From Streptomyces sp. ISL-96 (GTDB taxonomy: Bacteria > Actinomycetota > Actinomycetes > Streptomycetales > Streptomycetaceae), in contig NZ_JAGGPA010000055.1 in NCBI RefSeq assembly GCF_018614035.1, forward strand, positions 62,001 to 126,000: DNA of 64,000 nucleotides. Direction: 5' to 3'. Every line of letters begins with the position of its first letter. The first letter of the stretch is position 1. Below are positions 1-8,701 of the stretch, in pieces. Both the position numbers and the translations under genes were made by a program. The notes under the pieces were generated by a model. The model saw nothing but the letters and a program-made list of their open reading frames with translations. It searched no databases and was not told the origin of the DNA.

Positions 1-1
1 C

Positions 2-439
2 GCGCTGGTCGTGGTGGGCGACGGTGACGGCACTGTAGGCGTCGGATACGGCAAGGCCAAGGAAGTTCCCGCGGCCATTGCCAAGGGCGTTGAAGAGGCC
101 AAGAAGAGCTTCTTCAAGGTTCCGCGCATCCAGGGCACCATCCCTCACCCGATTCAGGGCGAGAAGGCCGCGGGCGTCGTTCTGCTCAAGCCGGCTTCCC
201 CCGGTACCGGCGTTATCGCCGGTGGCCCGGTGCGTGCTGTGCTCGAGTGCGCCGGCGTTCACGACATCCTGTCGAAGTCGCTCGGCTCGTCGAACCCGAT
301 CAACATCGTGCACGCGACTGTGACGGCCCTCAAGGGTCTGCAGCGTCCCGAGGAGATCGCGGCTCGCCGTGGTCTGCCCCTCGAGGACGTGGCCCCCGCG
401 GCCCTGCTCCGTGCTCGTGCTGCGGGAGCGGGTGCGTAA
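2..439 (+). CDS. rpsE: 30S ribosomal protein S5 (5' end outside window)
   Basis: C-terminal about 145 residues of ribosomal protein S5, a small-subunit protein at the mRNA entry/decoding region that contributes to translational fidelity. The visible frame opens inside the gene ([19 protein letters not shown]), the conserved core just after the double-stranded RNA-binding-like domain. It runs through the S5 C-terminal domain ([22 protein letters not shown]). The stop codon shares bases with the rpmD start (TAATG), so the two are translationally coupled in the spc operon. The start lies upstream of the window. Confidence 0.97.
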   Translation, partial: ALVVVGDGDGTVGVGYGKAKEVPAAIAKGVEEAKKSFFKVPRIQGTIPHPIQGEKAAGVVLLKPASPGTGVIAGGPVRAVLECAGVHDILSKSLGSSNPINIVHATVTALKGLQRPEEIAARRGLPLEDVAPAALLRARAAGAGA

Positions 440-621
440 TGGCCCGTCTCCAGATCACGCAGACGAAGTCGTACATCGGCAGCAAGCAGAACCACCGCGA
501 CACCCTGCGTTCGCTCGGGCTCAAGCGCCTGAACGACGTGGTTGTCAAGGAGGACCGCCCCGAGTTCCGCGGAATGGTTCACACCGTCCGCCACCTCGTG
601 ACGGTTGAGGAGGTCGACTGA
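439..621 (+). CDS. rpmD: 50S ribosomal protein L30
   Basis: Sixty-residue ribosomal protein L30, a small ferredoxin-fold protein of the large subunit. It begins [14 protein letters not shown] and contains the family pattern [14 protein letters not shown] followed by [11 protein letters not shown]. The ATG at 439 overlaps the rpsE stop by one base, and the stop lies one base before the rplO start, so it belongs to the rpsE-rpmD-rplO run. An in-frame extension upstream to 247 exists, but it overlaps rpsE and has no family similarity. Confidence 0.96.
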   Translation: MARLQITQTKSYIGSKQNHRDTLRSLGLKRLNDVVVKEDRPEFRGMVHTVRHLVTVEEVD

Positions 622-622
622 C

Positions 623-1078
623 ATGGCGGAAAACAACCCGCTGAAGGTCCACAACCTCCGGCCCGCCCCGGGTGCCAAGACCGCCAAGACCCGTGTGGGT
701 CGTGGCGAGGCGTCCAAGGGTAAGACCGCAGGTCGTGGCACCAAGGGCACCAAGGCCCGTTACCAGGTTCCGCAGCGCTTCGAGGGCGGGCAGATGCCCC
801 TCCACATGCGTCTGCCGAAGCTCAAGGGCTTCCGGAACCCGTTCCGCACCGAGTACCAGGTCGTGAACCTGGACAAGCTCGCCGACCTCTACCCGCAGGG
901 TGGAGAGGTCACGGTGGCCGATCTGGTCGCCAAGGGTGCGGTTCGTAAGAACGAACTCGTCAAGGTGCTCGGCGCCGGCGAGATCTCCGTGGCGCTGACG
1001 GTGACGGTTGACGCCGTTTCCGCCTCCGCCAAGGAGAAGATCGCTGCCGCTGGCGGCACCGTCACCGAGCTCGTCTGA
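623..1078 (+). CDS. rplO: 50S ribosomal protein L15
   Basis: Ribosomal protein L15, 151 residues, an early-assembly large-subunit protein. The N-terminal basic glycine-rich tail is evident ([12 protein letters not shown], then [17 protein letters not shown]). The globular domain follows ([16 protein letters not shown]) and the C-terminal L15/L18e domain ends in [11 protein letters not shown] at 623 is chosen because it starts [14 protein letters not shown], the family N-terminus, one base after the rpmD stop. Two hairpins follow before secY, so this is probably the end of a transcription unit. Confidence 0.97.
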   Translation: MAENNPLKVHNLRPAPGAKTAKTRVGRGEASKGKTAGRGTKGTKARYQVPQRFEGGQMPLHMRLPKLKGFRNPFRTEYQVVNLDKLADLYPQGGEVTVADLVAKGAVRKNELVKVLGAGEISVALTVTVDAVSASAKEKIAAAGGTVTELV

Positions 1079-1105
1079 GAGACGAGCCCGATGGCTTGAA
1101 CATCG

Positions 1106-1139
1106 ACCGGGGATGCCTCACATATGGGGCATCCCCGGT
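1106..1139 (+). terminator. Hairpin after rplO
   Basis: Perfect 12-bp inverted repeat ACCGGGGATGCC / GGCATCCCCGGT (1106-1117 with 1128-1139) and a 10-nt loop, 27 bp downstream of the rplO stop. It is followed by TGGTCGTT rather than a T-run, typical of actinobacterial termination or attenuation hairpins. Confidence 0.6.
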
Positions 1140-1193
1140 TGGTCGTTCCAAGGGGGGCATCGTCGCCGGTATGGTGGCGTGCACCGTTAACTT

Positions 1194-1219
1194 CCGTGCG
1201 GTGCGTCCGCACGGCTTTT
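1194..1219 (+). terminator. Second rplO-secY hairpin with T-tail
   Basis: 8-bp stem CCGTGCGG / CCGCACGG (1194-1201 with 1207-1214), loop TGCGT, directly followed by CTTTTG. This is a classical intrinsic terminator layout, second in tandem behind the hairpin at 1106. It implies that secY is transcribed at least partly from its own promoter between about 1215 and 1313. The TTGACT at 1218-1223 has no good -10 partner. Confidence 0.6.
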
Positions 1220-1313
1220 GACTGCTATTTGTTGCATTCGTTGTTCCGTCGGATTCGTCGATCCTCAATACCGTCACCTCTGACGCAGTAGCGCGGGGGT
1301 CGCAGGAGGCACC

Positions 1314-2627
1314 GTGCTCACCGCGTTCGCCCGGGCGTTCAAGACGCCCGACCTGCGCAAGAAGCTGCTCTTCACACTGGGCATCATCGTGCTGTACAGG
1401 CTCGGGGCCCATGTTCCGGTTCCCGGCGTCAACTACAAGAACGTGCAGATCTGTGTCGACTCGGCAGAGACGGGCGGGCTCTTCGGGCTCGTCAACCTCT
1501 TCAGCGGTGGCGCCCTGCTGCAGATCACGATCTTCGCGCTCGGCATCATGCCGTACATCACGGCGAGCATCATCCTCCAACTTCTGACCGTGGTGATCCC
1601 GCGACTGGAGGCCCTCAAGAAGGAGGGACAGTCCGGTACCGCCAAGATCACGCAGTACACGCGTTATCTGACGGTCGCCCTGGCCGTGCTGCAGGGCACC
1701 GGCCTGGTGGCCACCGCCCGTAACGGCGCCATCTTCCAGGGCTGTCAGGTCGCTGATCAGATCGTCCCGGACAAGTCCATCTTCATCACCCTGGTGATGG
1801 TCATCACGATGACCGCCGGCACCGCGGCCGTCATGTGGCTCGGTGAGCTCGTCACCGACCGCGGCATCGGCAACGGCATGTCGATCCTGATGTTCATCTC
1901 GATCGCCGCCGGCTTCCCGGGCGCCCTGTGGGCCATCAAGAAGCAGGGAGATCTCGCGAACGGCTGGATCGAGTTCGGTGTGGTGATCCTGGTCGGCTTC
2001 GCCATGGTCGGCCTCGTGGTCTTCGTCGAGCAGGCGCAGCGCAGGATCCCCGTGCAGTACGCGAAGCGCATGATCGGGCGGAAGTCCTACGGCGGTACGT
2101 CCACTTATATTCCGCTGAAGGTCAACCAGGCCGGTGTGATCCCGGTCATCTTCGCCTCGTCGCTGCTCTACATCCCGATGCTCATCGTTCAGTTCAGCGG
2201 TGGTGGCGCAAGCTCCAGCTGGGGCACGTGGATTCAGGCGAACTTCGTCGATGGCAAGCCCATCTACATCGCCACCTACTTCCTGTTGATCGTGTTCTTC
2301 GCCTTCTTCTATGTGGCGATTTCGTTCAACCCCGAGGAAGTCGCCGACAACATGAAGAAGTATGGTGGCTTCATCCCGGGTATCCGGGCAGGTCGGCCTA
2401 CCGCCGAGTACCTGAGCTACGTGCTCAACCGGATCACTTGGCCGGGCTCGCTGTATCTGGGTCTGATCGCTCTTGTGCCGACGATGGCGTTGGCGGGCTT
2501 CGGCGCGAACCAGGACTTCCCCTTTGGTGGAACAAGCATCCTCATCATCGTGGGTGTGGGTCTCGAGACCGTGAAGCAGATCGAGAGTCAGCTCCAGCAG
2601 CGCAATTACGAAGGGTTCCTCCGCTGA
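1314..2627 (+). CDS. secY: Preprotein translocase subunit SecY
   Basis: Channel-forming subunit of the SecYEG translocon in the cytoplasmic membrane, 437 residues with about ten hydrophobic segments. Family landmarks are the N-terminal amphipathic stretch before TM1 (FKTPDLRKKLLFTLG), the plug region after GAHVPVPGV, and the cytoplasmic loop with GRKSYGGTSTYIPLKVN before TM7. The C-terminal tail is QRNYEGFLR. GTG at 1314 is preceded by AGGAGG at optimal spacing. The stop overlaps the adk start (TGATG), so the two are co-translated. Hairpins upstream separate it from rplO. Confidence 0.98.
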   Translation: MLTAFARAFKTPDLRKKLLFTLGIIVLYRLGAHVPVPGVNYKNVQICVDSAETGGLFGLVNLFSGGALLQITIFALGIMPYITASIILQLLTVVIPRLEALKKEGQSGTAKITQYTRYLTVALAVLQGTGLVATARNGAIFQGCQVADQIVPDKSIFITLVMVITMTAGTAAVMWLGELVTDRGIGNGMSILMFISIAAGFPGALWAIKKQGDLANGWIEFGVVILVGFAMVGLVVFVEQAQRRIPVQYAKRMIGRKSYGGTSTYIPLKVNQAGVIPVIFASSLLYIPMLIVQFSGGGASSSWGTWIQANFVDGKPIYIATYFLLIVFFAFFYVAISFNPEEVADNMKKYGGFIPGIRAGRPTAEYLSYVLNRITWPGSLYLGLIALVPTMALAGFGANQDFPFGGTSILIIVGVGLETVKQIESQLQQRNYEGFLR

Positions 2628-3289
2628 TGCGAATCGTCCTCGTCGGGCCGCCCGGTGCCGGCAAGGGAACGCAGGCTGCTTTCCTTGCCAAAAACCTGTC
2701 GATCCCGCACATCTCAACGGGCGACCTCTTCCGCGCCAACATCAGCCAGGGCACTGCCCTTGGCAAGCAGGCGAAGGCGTTCATGGACGCCGGCAACCTG
2801 GTGCCGGACGAGGTCACCATCGGGATGGCCAAGGACCGCATGGCCCAGGAAGACGCCAAGGGCGGCTTCCTGCTGGATGGCTTCCCGCGGAACGTCTCGC
2901 AGGCCGTGGCGCTCGACGAGTCGCTGAAGGCCGAGGGGCAGCAGCTGGACGGCGTGCTGGACCTGGAAGTCCCCGAGGACGAGGTCGTGAAGCGGATCGC
3001 GGGTCGCCGTACCTGCCGCAACGACTCGAGCCACGTCTTCCACGTGACCTACAGCCCGCCCAAGCAGGACGGCGTCTGCGATGTCTGCGGCGGCGAGCTC
3101 TACCAGCGCGGCGACGACACCGAGGAAACGGTGCGGCGCCGGCTGGAGGTCTACCACAGTGAGACCGAGCCGATCATCGACCACTACAAGGCTCAGGGCC
3201 TGGTGGTCACCATCTCCGCGCTGGGCAAGGTCGACGAAGTGACCAAGCGCGCGATGGAAGCCCTGAAGAAGTCCTCCGCCGAGGGCTGA
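2627..3289 (+). CDS. adk: Adenylate kinase
   Basis: Cytosolic adenylate kinase (ATP + AMP = 2 ADP), 220 residues, long-LID type. The P-loop GPPGAGKGT spans residues 7-15; the AMP-site region STGDLFRANI and DGFPRN follow. The LID carries a probable zinc-binding set C130, H136, C151, C154 (RTC..., then CDVC), as in many Gram-positive enzymes. The start overlaps the secY stop by one base. A 9-bp inverted repeat follows before map. Confidence 0.97.
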   Translation: MRIVLVGPPGAGKGTQAAFLAKNLSIPHISTGDLFRANISQGTALGKQAKAFMDAGNLVPDEVTIGMAKDRMAQEDAKGGFLLDGFPRNVSQAVALDESLKAEGQQLDGVLDLEVPEDEVVKRIAGRRTCRNDSSHVFHVTYSPPKQDGVCDVCGGELYQRGDDTEETVRRRLEVYHSETEPIIDHYKAQGLVVTISALGKVDEVTKRAMEALKKSSAEG

Positions 3290-3312
3290 TCGAGCAAGCA
3301 GTGCAACGGTTG

Positions 3313-3343
3313 CGGCCGCGGTGTCCGAGAGGCGCCGCGGCCG
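3313..3343 (+). terminator. Hairpin between adk and map
   Basis: Inverted repeat CGGCCGCGG / CCGCGGCCG (3313-3321 with 3335-3343), 13-nt loop, followed by TACTGTTGG. It begins 24 bp after the adk stop. It may be an attenuating hairpin rather than a full stop, since map follows on the same strand. Confidence 0.45.
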
Positions 3344-3392
3344 TACTGTTGGGCGGGTACCAGTAGTTACAGCGAATGTGGAAGGCACACGC

Positions 3393-4229
3393 ATGGTGGA
3401 GATCAAGACCCCCGAGCAGATCGCGAAGATGCGCGAGGCGGGGCTGGTCGTCGCCGCCGTCCACGCGGCCACGCGTGAGGCGGCCGTGCCGGGCGCCACC
3501 ACCAGGGACCTGGACGAGGTGTCCCGCAAGGTGCTCGCCGAGCACGGTGCGAAGTCGAACTTCCTCGGGTACGGCGGTTTCCCCGCCACCATCTGTACGT
3601 CGGTCAACGAGGTCGTCGTCCACGGCATCCCGGACGAGAAGACGGTCCTCAAGGACGGCGACATCATCTCGATCGACGCCGGCGCGATCATCGACGGCTG
3701 GCACGGCGACGCGGCGTACACCGCCTTCGTGGGTACGGGGCACGCGCCCGAGCTGATCGAGCTGTCGCGGGTGACCGAGGAGTCGATGTGGGCGGGCCTC
3801 GCCGCGATGAAGCTGGGCAACCGGCTCGTCGACATCTCCAAGGCGATCGAGTCGTACATCCGCCGCCAGCCGCGTCCGGCGACGGGTAAGTACGGGATCA
3901 TCGAGGACTACGGCGGGCACGGCATCGGCTCCGAGATGCACATGGACCCGCACCTGCTGAACTACGTCACGCGCAAGCGTGGCAAGGGCCCGAAGCTGGT
4001 CCCCGGCTTCTGCCTGGCGATCGAGCCGATGGTGAGCCTCGGTACGGCGCAGACGGATGTCCTGGAGGACAACTGGACCGTCGTCACCACCGACGGGTCC
4101 TGGTCCTCGCACTGGGAGCACTCGGTGGCGCTGACCGAGGAGGGACCGCTGGTCCTGACCGCGGTGGACGGCGGGAAGGCGAAGCTGGCGGAGTACGGGG
4201 TCACGGCCGCGCCCGATCCGCTGGGCTGA
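3393..4229 (+). CDS. map: Type I methionine aminopeptidase
   Basis: Removes the initiator methionine from nascent proteins; cytosolic dinuclear metallo-enzyme, 278 residues. The metal ligands are visible at D95 (SIDAG), D106 (HGDAAYT), H176 (GGHGIGS), E211 (AIEPM) and E242 (HWEHS); the substrate-site His is H77 (VVHGIP). The start at ATG 3393 has GGAAGG seven bases upstream. An in-frame GTG at 3321 would add 24 residues with no family similarity. It lies between secY-adk and infA, the usual actinobacterial order. Downstream a GC-rich dyad (GGCGCC at 4276-4281 and 4286-4291) precedes infA. Confidence 0.97.
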   Translation: MVEIKTPEQIAKMREAGLVVAAVHAATREAAVPGATTRDLDEVSRKVLAEHGAKSNFLGYGGFPATICTSVNEVVVHGIPDEKTVLKDGDIISIDAGAIIDGWHGDAAYTAFVGTGHAPELIELSRVTEESMWAGLAAMKLGNRLVDISKAIESYIRRQPRPATGKYGIIEDYGGHGIGSEMHMDPHLLNYVTRKRGKGPKLVPGFCLAIEPMVSLGTAQTDVLEDNWTVVTTDGSWSSHWEHSVALTEEGPLVLTAVDGGKAKLAEYGVTAAPDPLG

Positions 4230-4483
4230 CCCGGTTCGGCGGACGGAGTCCGGCGCAGCCGCTCGAAGCTTCTGAGGCGCCCCCGGGCGCCGAGCCCGCG
4301 AGGGCGGCGTTGAGAAGCGGCTCCGCTGGGCTGAACGGCGTAACGATCTTGACTGTTGGGCACACTTGCCGGATTCGTCTTTTCCGGGTGCCTGACGTAG
4401 ACTGACTCGTCGGCTCGCGTGTACCCGTATGCCTGCATACGGATGCGTGAGTCGATCAAGGTAGCCGATTCGAAGGGCGAAGC

Positions 4484-4705
4484 GTGGCCAAGAAGCAAGG
4501 TGCCATCGAAATCGAGGGCACCGTGATCGAGTCCCTCCCGAACGCAATGTTCAAGGTGGAACTTCAGAACGGTCACAAAGTCCTAGCGCACATCAGCGGC
4601 AAGATGCGTATGCACTACATCCGCATCCTCCCGGATGACCGGGTCGTTGTGGAGCTGTCTCCGTACGACCTGACGCGTGGCCGGATCGTCTACCGCTACA
4701 AGTAG
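4484..4705 (+). CDS. infA: Translation initiation factor IF-1
   Basis: IF-1, 73 residues, a single S1/OB-fold domain that binds the ribosomal A site during initiation. Sequence is near-invariant: [19 protein letters not shown], then [17 protein letters not shown]-like DD, ending [11 protein letters not shown] start with GAAGG upstream. The 254-bp gap from map holds dyads and a possible -10 TAGACT (4398-4403), so infA probably heads its own unit with rpmJ, rpsM, rpsK and rpoA. Confidence 0.98.
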   Translation: MAKKQGAIEIEGTVIESLPNAMFKVELQNGHKVLAHISGKMRMHYIRILPDDRVVVELSPYDLTRGRIVYRYK

Positions 4706-4764
4706 ATCTTGCCCGCGCCCCGTGTTCCACGGGGTGATGGCACCGACCCGGAGAACCTCACCCC

Positions 4765-4878
4765 ATGAAGGTCAAGCCGAGCGTCAAGAAGATCTGCGAC
4801 AAGTGCAAGGTGATCCGCCGTCACGGCCGGGTCATGGTCATCTGCGAAAACCTGCGCCACAAGCAGCGCCAGGGCTGA
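4765..4878 (+). CDS. rpmJ: 50S ribosomal protein L36, zinc-binding form
   Basis: Thirty-seven-residue L36: [17 protein letters not shown], then [20 protein letters not shown]. It is the C+ paralogue with an intact zinc ribbon (CDKC and C-x4-H in CENLRH), the housekeeping form in zinc-replete cells. It lies between infA and rpsM as in most bacteria. The upstream GGAG at 4750-4753 is the likely ribosome-binding site. A 190-bp gap separates it from rpsM and contains a small dyad CTCCC-TGAC-GGGAG. Confidence 0.96.
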   Translation: MKVKPSVKKICDKCKVIRRHGRVMVICENLRHKQRQG

Positions 4879-5068
4879 CGTACGACCCCCTGCATCTCGC
4901 AGAACTTCGCGCGACGCACGTAAAAACGTAATTACGCAGAACCCAGTGCCCACGGGTGCTGACACCTCCGGCGGAGGCCGGGGACCTGGTCCGTACGCTC
5001 CCTGACGGGAGTGGTCGGTGGCCACGGAGCGGTTCTGCGGAAGACCTCCGAGCAAACAGGAGCCATGA

Positions 5069-5449
5069 ATGGCACGCCTTGAAGGCGTTGACCTCCCGCG
5101 CGAAAAGCGTATCGAGGTCGCCCTTACCTACGTCTTCGGCATCGGTCGTACCCGTGCCCAGGAGACTCTCGCCGCTACCGGCGTGAACCCGGACACGCGC
5201 GTTCGTGACCTGGCCGAAGAGGACCTGGTCAAGATCCGCGAGTACGTCGACGTCAACTTCAAGACCGAGGGTGACCTCCGTCGCGAGGTGCAGGCCGACA
5301 TCCGCCGCAAGGTTGAGATCGGCTGCTACCAGGGTCTGCGTCACCGCCGCGGCCTGCCGGTTCACGGCCAGCGCACCAGCACGAACGCTCGTACCCGCAA
5401 GGGCCCGCGTCGCGCGATCGCCGGCAAGAAGAAGCCGGGCAAGAAGTAG
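5069..5449 (+). CDS. rpsM: 30S ribosomal protein S13
   Basis: Ribosomal protein S13, 126 residues, at the head of the 30S subunit contacting the P-site tRNA and the large subunit. It begins [19 protein letters not shown]; the helix-two-turn-helix motif [11 protein letters not shown] is at about residues 24-34. The C-terminus has [15 protein letters not shown] followed by a Lys/Arg-rich tail (KKKPGKK). AGGAG lies just upstream. An out-of-frame ATG four bases earlier would not encode S13. Confidence 0.97.
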   Translation: MARLEGVDLPREKRIEVALTYVFGIGRTRAQETLAATGVNPDTRVRDLAEEDLVKIREYVDVNFKTEGDLRREVQADIRRKVEIGCYQGLRHRRGLPVHGQRTSTNARTRKGPRRAIAGKKKPGKK

Positions 5450-5514
5450 TCCTCAGCCGGACGCTTATCAGCGGTCTTCGCTGTAGGACCGACCACCTCC
5501 CGTAGGAGATATAG

Positions 5515-5919
5515 ATGCCCCCCAAGGGTCGTCAGGGCGCCGCCAAGAAGGTGCGCCGCAAGGAAAAGAAGAACGTCGCTCATGGGCACGCCCACATCAA
5601 GAGCACGTTCAACAACACGATCGTTTCGATCACCGACCCCTCGGGCAACGTGATCTCCTGGGCCTCCGCCGGCCACGTCGGCTTCAAGGGCTCGCGCAAG
5701 TCCACTCCTTTTGCCGCGCAGATGGCCGCCGAGTCGGCTGCCCGTCGCGCGCAGGAGCACGGCATGCGCAAGGTCGACGTCTTCGTCAAGGGTCCCGGCT
5801 CCGGCCGTGAGACCGCGATCCGCTCCCTCCAGGCCACTGGCCTCGAGGTCGGCTCGATCCAGGACGTCACCCCCACCCCGCACAACGGCTGCCGCCCTCC
5901 CAAGCGCCGCCGCGTCTGA
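5515..5919 (+). CDS. rpsK: 30S ribosomal protein S11
   Basis: Ribosomal protein S11, 134 residues, on the 30S platform near the E site. The long basic N-terminal extension ([19 protein letters not shown]) leads into the conserved core [15 protein letters not shown] and the C-terminus [15 protein letters not shown]. The RBS is TAGGAGAT. The next gene is rpoA, not rpsD: the S4 gene found here in mycobacteria is absent, consistent with its displaced location in Streptomyces. Confidence 0.97.
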   Translation: MPPKGRQGAAKKVRRKEKKNVAHGHAHIKSTFNNTIVSITDPSGNVISWASAGHVGFKGSRKSTPFAAQMAAESAARRAQEHGMRKVDVFVKGPGSGRETAIRSLQATGLEVGSIQDVTPTPHNGCRPPKRRRV

Positions 5920-5950
5920 CGCTTCGCGTCCGACTCTGGTTGTTGCAGTG

Positions 5951-6027
5951 CGTTCGGAGTGAAGACCGACCTTCACTTCCGAACGCGTTGTACTCGGGCG
6001 GTACGGTCCTTCGGGCCGTGCCGCCCG
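5951..6027 (+). terminator. Tandem hairpins between rpsK and rpoA
   Basis: First hairpin: CGTTCGGAGTGAAG (5951-5964) pairs with CTTCACTTCCGAACG (5971-5985) with one bulged T. Second: CGGGCGGTACGG...CC (5995-6009) pairs with GGCCGTGCCGCCCG (6014-6027) around a UUCG-type tetraloop. Neither has a T-run. They may act as attenuators or RNA-processing/protection elements between the S11 and alpha-subunit genes. Confidence 0.5.
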
Positions 6028-6082
6028 TACCCTTGTAACAGTTGGCATCAAATAGTGGGTGCCAAGACTGGAGGCATTTCTC

Positions 6083-7105
6083 ATGCTTATCGCTCAGCGT
6101 CCGTCGCTGACTGAAGAGGTCGTCGACGAGTACCGCTCGCGGTTCGTGATCGAGCCCCTCGAGCCGGGCTTCGGTTACACCCTCGGCAACTCCCTGCGTC
6201 GTACGCTCCTCTCCTCGATCCCCGGTGCCGCTGTCACCAGCATCCGGATCGACGGCGTCCTGCACGAGTTCACCACCGTGCCGGGTGTCAAGGAGGACGT
6301 GACCGACCTCATCCTCAACATCAAGCAGCTGGTGGTTTCCAGCGAGCACGACGAGCCGGTTGTTATGTACCTGCGCAAGCAGGGTCCCGGCCTGGTCACC
6401 GCTGCTGACATCGCCCCGCCGGCCGGTGTCGAGGTCCACAACCCGGACCTCGTCCTCGCGACGCTGAACGGCAAGGGCAAGCTGGAGATGGAGCTGACCG
6501 TCGAGCGCGGTCGCGGCTACGTCTCCGCCGTCCAGAACAAGCAGGTGGGCCAGGAGATCGGCCGTATTCCGGTCGACTCCATCTACTCGCCGGTGCTCAA
6601 GGTCACGTACAAGGTCGAGGCGACCCGTGTCGAGCAGCGCACCGACTTCGACAAGCTGATCGTCGACGTCGAGACCAAGCAGGCCATGCGCCCGCGTGAC
6701 GCCATGGCGTCCGCCGGTAAGACCCTGGTCGAGCTGTTCGGTCTGGCGCGCGAGCTCAACATCGACGCCGAGGGCATCGACATGGGCCCGTCGCCGACGG
6801 ACGCCGCGCTCGCTGCCGATCTCGCGCTGCCGATCGAGGAGCTTGAGCTCACCGTTCGTTCGTACAACTGCCTCAAGCGTGAGGGCATCCACTCCGTGGG
6901 TGAGCTCGTGGCGCGCTCCGAGGCCGACCTGCTCGACATCCGCAACTTCGGTGCGAAGTCGATCGACGAGGTCAAGGCGAAGCTGGCCGGCATGGGCCTG
7001 GCCCTCAAGGACAGCCCGCCCGGATTCGACCCGACCGCCGCCGCCGACGCCTTTGGCGCCGACGACGACGCGGACGCCGGTTTCGTCGAGACCGAGCAGT
7101 ACTGA
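6083..7105 (+). CDS. rpoA: DNA-directed RNA polymerase subunit alpha
   Basis: RNA polymerase alpha subunit, 340 residues, which dimerises to nucleate core assembly and contacts activators. The N-terminal domain opens [12 protein letters not shown] with the [19 protein letters not shown] signature near residues 32-50. The C-terminal domain, about residues 245-320, has the two helix-hairpin-helix turns ([36 protein letters not shown]). An acidic tail follows. ATG 6083 has GGAGG eight bases upstream; an in-frame start at 6059 is not needed. It is preceded by two hairpins and followed by a repeat-type hairpin. Confidence 0.98.
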   Translation: MLIAQRPSLTEEVVDEYRSRFVIEPLEPGFGYTLGNSLRRTLLSSIPGAAVTSIRIDGVLHEFTTVPGVKEDVTDLILNIKQLVVSSEHDEPVVMYLRKQGPGLVTAADIAPPAGVEVHNPDLVLATLNGKGKLEMELTVERGRGYVSAVQNKQVGQEIGRIPVDSIYSPVLKVTYKVEATRVEQRTDFDKLIVDVETKQAMRPRDAMASAGKTLVELFGLARELNIDAEGIDMGPSPTDAALAADLALPIEELELTVRSYNCLKREGIHSVGELVARSEADLLDIRNFGAKSIDEVKAKLAGMGLALKDSPPGFDPTAAADAFGADDDADAGFVETEQY

Positions 7106-7117
7106 TCATGCCCGGCG

Positions 7118-7159
7118 CCGGCGACTGAGGCTTTGTCCTCAATCGCCGGACGGGCTTGA
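7118..7159. repeat. Streptomyces dispersed palindromic repeat fragment
   Basis: CCGGCGACTGAGG (7118-7130) pairs with CCTCAATCGCCGG (7137-7149), one mismatch, loop of 6. The right half, GTCCTCAATCGCCGGACGGG onward (7135-7159), resembles a palindromic unit I remember as common in Streptomyces intergenic regions. Here it lies between rpoA and rplQ. The family assignment is from memory and was not searched. Confidence 0.5.
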
Positions 7160-7243
7160 TGTGAAGACTTCCGCGCGGCGGCCGCCTCGCGGGAACTGAC
7201 ACCGGTACCTGATACGGCCGGTGCAGACATGAGGAGAATCACC

Positions 7244-7741
7244 ATGCCGCGTCCCGCAAAGGGTGCCCGTCTGGGCGGCAGCGCCGCGCACGAGCGTCTG
7301 CTTCTCGCCAACCTGGCGAAGTCGCTGTTCGAGCACGGCCGCATCACGACGACCGAGGCCAAGGCCCGCCGCCTGCGCCCCGTCGCCGAGCGTCTGGTCA
7401 CCAAGGCGAAGAAGGGCGACATCCACAACCGTCGCCTGGTGCTGCAGACGATCACGGACAAGAGCGTCGTTCACACGCTCTTCACCGAGATCGCTCCGCG
7501 GTACGAGAACCGCCCCGGTGGTTACACCCGCATCACGAAGATCGGCAACCGTCGTGGCGACAACGCCCCGATGGCGGTCATCGAGCTCGTCGAGGCCCTG
7601 ACCGTGGCGCAGGCCGCCACCGGTGAGGCCGAGGCCGCGACGAAGCGTGCGGTCAAGGAAGACGCCCTCAAGAAGGACGAGGCTGTCGAGGACGCCGCTC
7701 CGGCCGCCGAGGCTGCCGAGGGTGAGTCCAAGGACGCCTGA
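7244..7741 (+). CDS. rplQ: 50S ribosomal protein L17
   Basis: Ribosomal protein L17, 165 residues. The core ([58 protein letters not shown]) is followed by an actinobacterial Ala/Glu/Lys-rich acidic tail of about 45 residues ([20 protein letters not shown]). ATG 7244 sits after GAGGAG with good spacing; an ATG 15 bases upstream is in frame but too close to that motif. A strong terminator follows, closing the alpha operon. Confidence 0.97.
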   Translation: MPRPAKGARLGGSAAHERLLLANLAKSLFEHGRITTTEAKARRLRPVAERLVTKAKKGDIHNRRLVLQTITDKSVVHTLFTEIAPRYENRPGGYTRITKIGNRRGDNAPMAVIELVEALTVAQAATGEAEAATKRAVKEDALKKDEAVEDAAPAAEAAEGESKDA

Positions 7742-7760
7742 GCGTTCTGCCACCACTGGG

Positions 7761-7808
7761 CGGGCCCGCATCACCCTTCGGGGCGGTGCGGGCCCGTTCT
7801 GTTTTTGT
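7761..7808 (+). terminator. Intrinsic terminator of the alpha operon
   Basis: CGGGCCCGCA (7761-7770) pairs with TGCGGGCCCG (7787-7796), inner CCC-TTCG-GGG, followed by TTCTGTTTTTGTTG. The long GC stem plus T-rich tail directly behind rplQ make this a confident rho-independent terminator; truA starts 20 bp later. Confidence 0.85.
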
Positions 7809-7828
7809 TGCTTTGAGAGGATTTGCGG

Positions 7829-8701
7829 GTGAGCGAGGGCATTGAGGGAGCGGCTCCCGGGTTCGTGCGGGTGCGGCTGGACCTTTCGTACGACGGGAAG
7901 GACTTTTCCGGGTGGGCGAAGCAGACCGAGCGGCGCACGGTCTGCGGTGAGATCGAGGACGCGCTGCGGACCGTGACGCGGTCCTCGGTGACGTACGAGC
8001 TGACGGTCGCCGGGCGTACGGACTCGGGCGTGCACGCGCGCGGCCAGGTCGCGCACGTCGACCTGCCCGAGGACGTGTGGGCCGAGCACCACGACAAGCT
8101 GCTGCGGCGGCTCGCGGGGCGGCTGCCGCACGATGTGCGGGTCTGGAAGGTCACGGAGGCACCCCCGGGGTTCAACGCCCGGTTCGCGGCCGTCTGGCGG
8201 CGCTACGCGTACCGCGTGACCGACAATCCGGGGGGCGTCGACCCGCTGCTGCGCGGACATGTGCTCTGGCACGACTGGCCGCTGGACGTCGACGCCATGA
8301 ACCGGGCGGCCGAGAAGCTGGTCGGCGAGCACGATTTCGCGGCGTACTGCAGGCGGCGGGAGGGCGCCACCACCATTCGCACCTTGCAGGAGCTCAGCTG
8401 GGAGCGGGGCGCGGACGGTGTCATCACCGCTACCGTGCGCGCCGATGCCTTCTGCCACAACATGGTGCGGTCGCTGGTGGGCGCGATGCTGTTCGTGGGC
8501 GACGGGCACCGGGACGCGGACTGGCCGGGGAAGGTGCTGGCGGCGGGCGTACGGGACTCGGCCGTCCATGTCGTACGCCCGCACGGCCTCACGCTGGAAG
8601 AGGTGGGCTATCCGGCTGACGAGCTGCTGGCGGCGCGTGCCCGGCAGGCCCGCAACATGCGGACGCTGCCCGGGTCACCCGGCGGCGGTGGCTGCTGCTG
8701 A
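7829..8701 (+). CDS. truA: tRNA pseudouridine(38-40) synthase TruA
   Basis: Converts U38-U40 in the tRNA anticodon arm to pseudouridine; cytosolic. About 290 residues. The catalytic Asp is D65 in the signature [17 protein letters not shown]; other family blocks are [16 protein letters not shown] and [19 protein letters not shown] 7829 is preferred over TTG 7823 because GAGAGG is eight bases upstream. It follows rplQ behind a strong terminator, and its last 27 bp overlap the convergent 3' end of the next gene. Confidence 0.96.
   Translation: MSEGIEGAAPGFVRVRLDLSYDGKDFSGWAKQTERRTVCGEIEDALRTVTRSSVTYELTVAGRTDSGVHARGQVAHVDLPEDVWAEHHDKLLRRLAGRLPHDVRVWKVTEAPPGFNARFAAVWRRYAYRVTDNPGGVDPLLRGHVLWHDWPLDVDAMNRAAEKLVGEHDFAAYCRRREGATTIRTLQELSWERGADGVITATVRADAFCHNMVRSLVGAMLFVGDGHRDADWPGKVLAAGVRDSAVHVVRPHGLTLEEVGYPADELLAARARQARNMRTLPGSPGGGGCC

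Noticed and set aside
1218-1246. TTGACT as -35 box for a secY promoter
   Set aside because: No TAnnnT at 17-18 bp; it overlaps the T-tail of a terminator. A promoter must exist nearby but I could not place it.
1062-2717. Minus-strand 551-codon frame opposite secY
   Set aside because: Antisense of a strongly conserved gene; Asp/His/Arg-rich product without recognisable domain.
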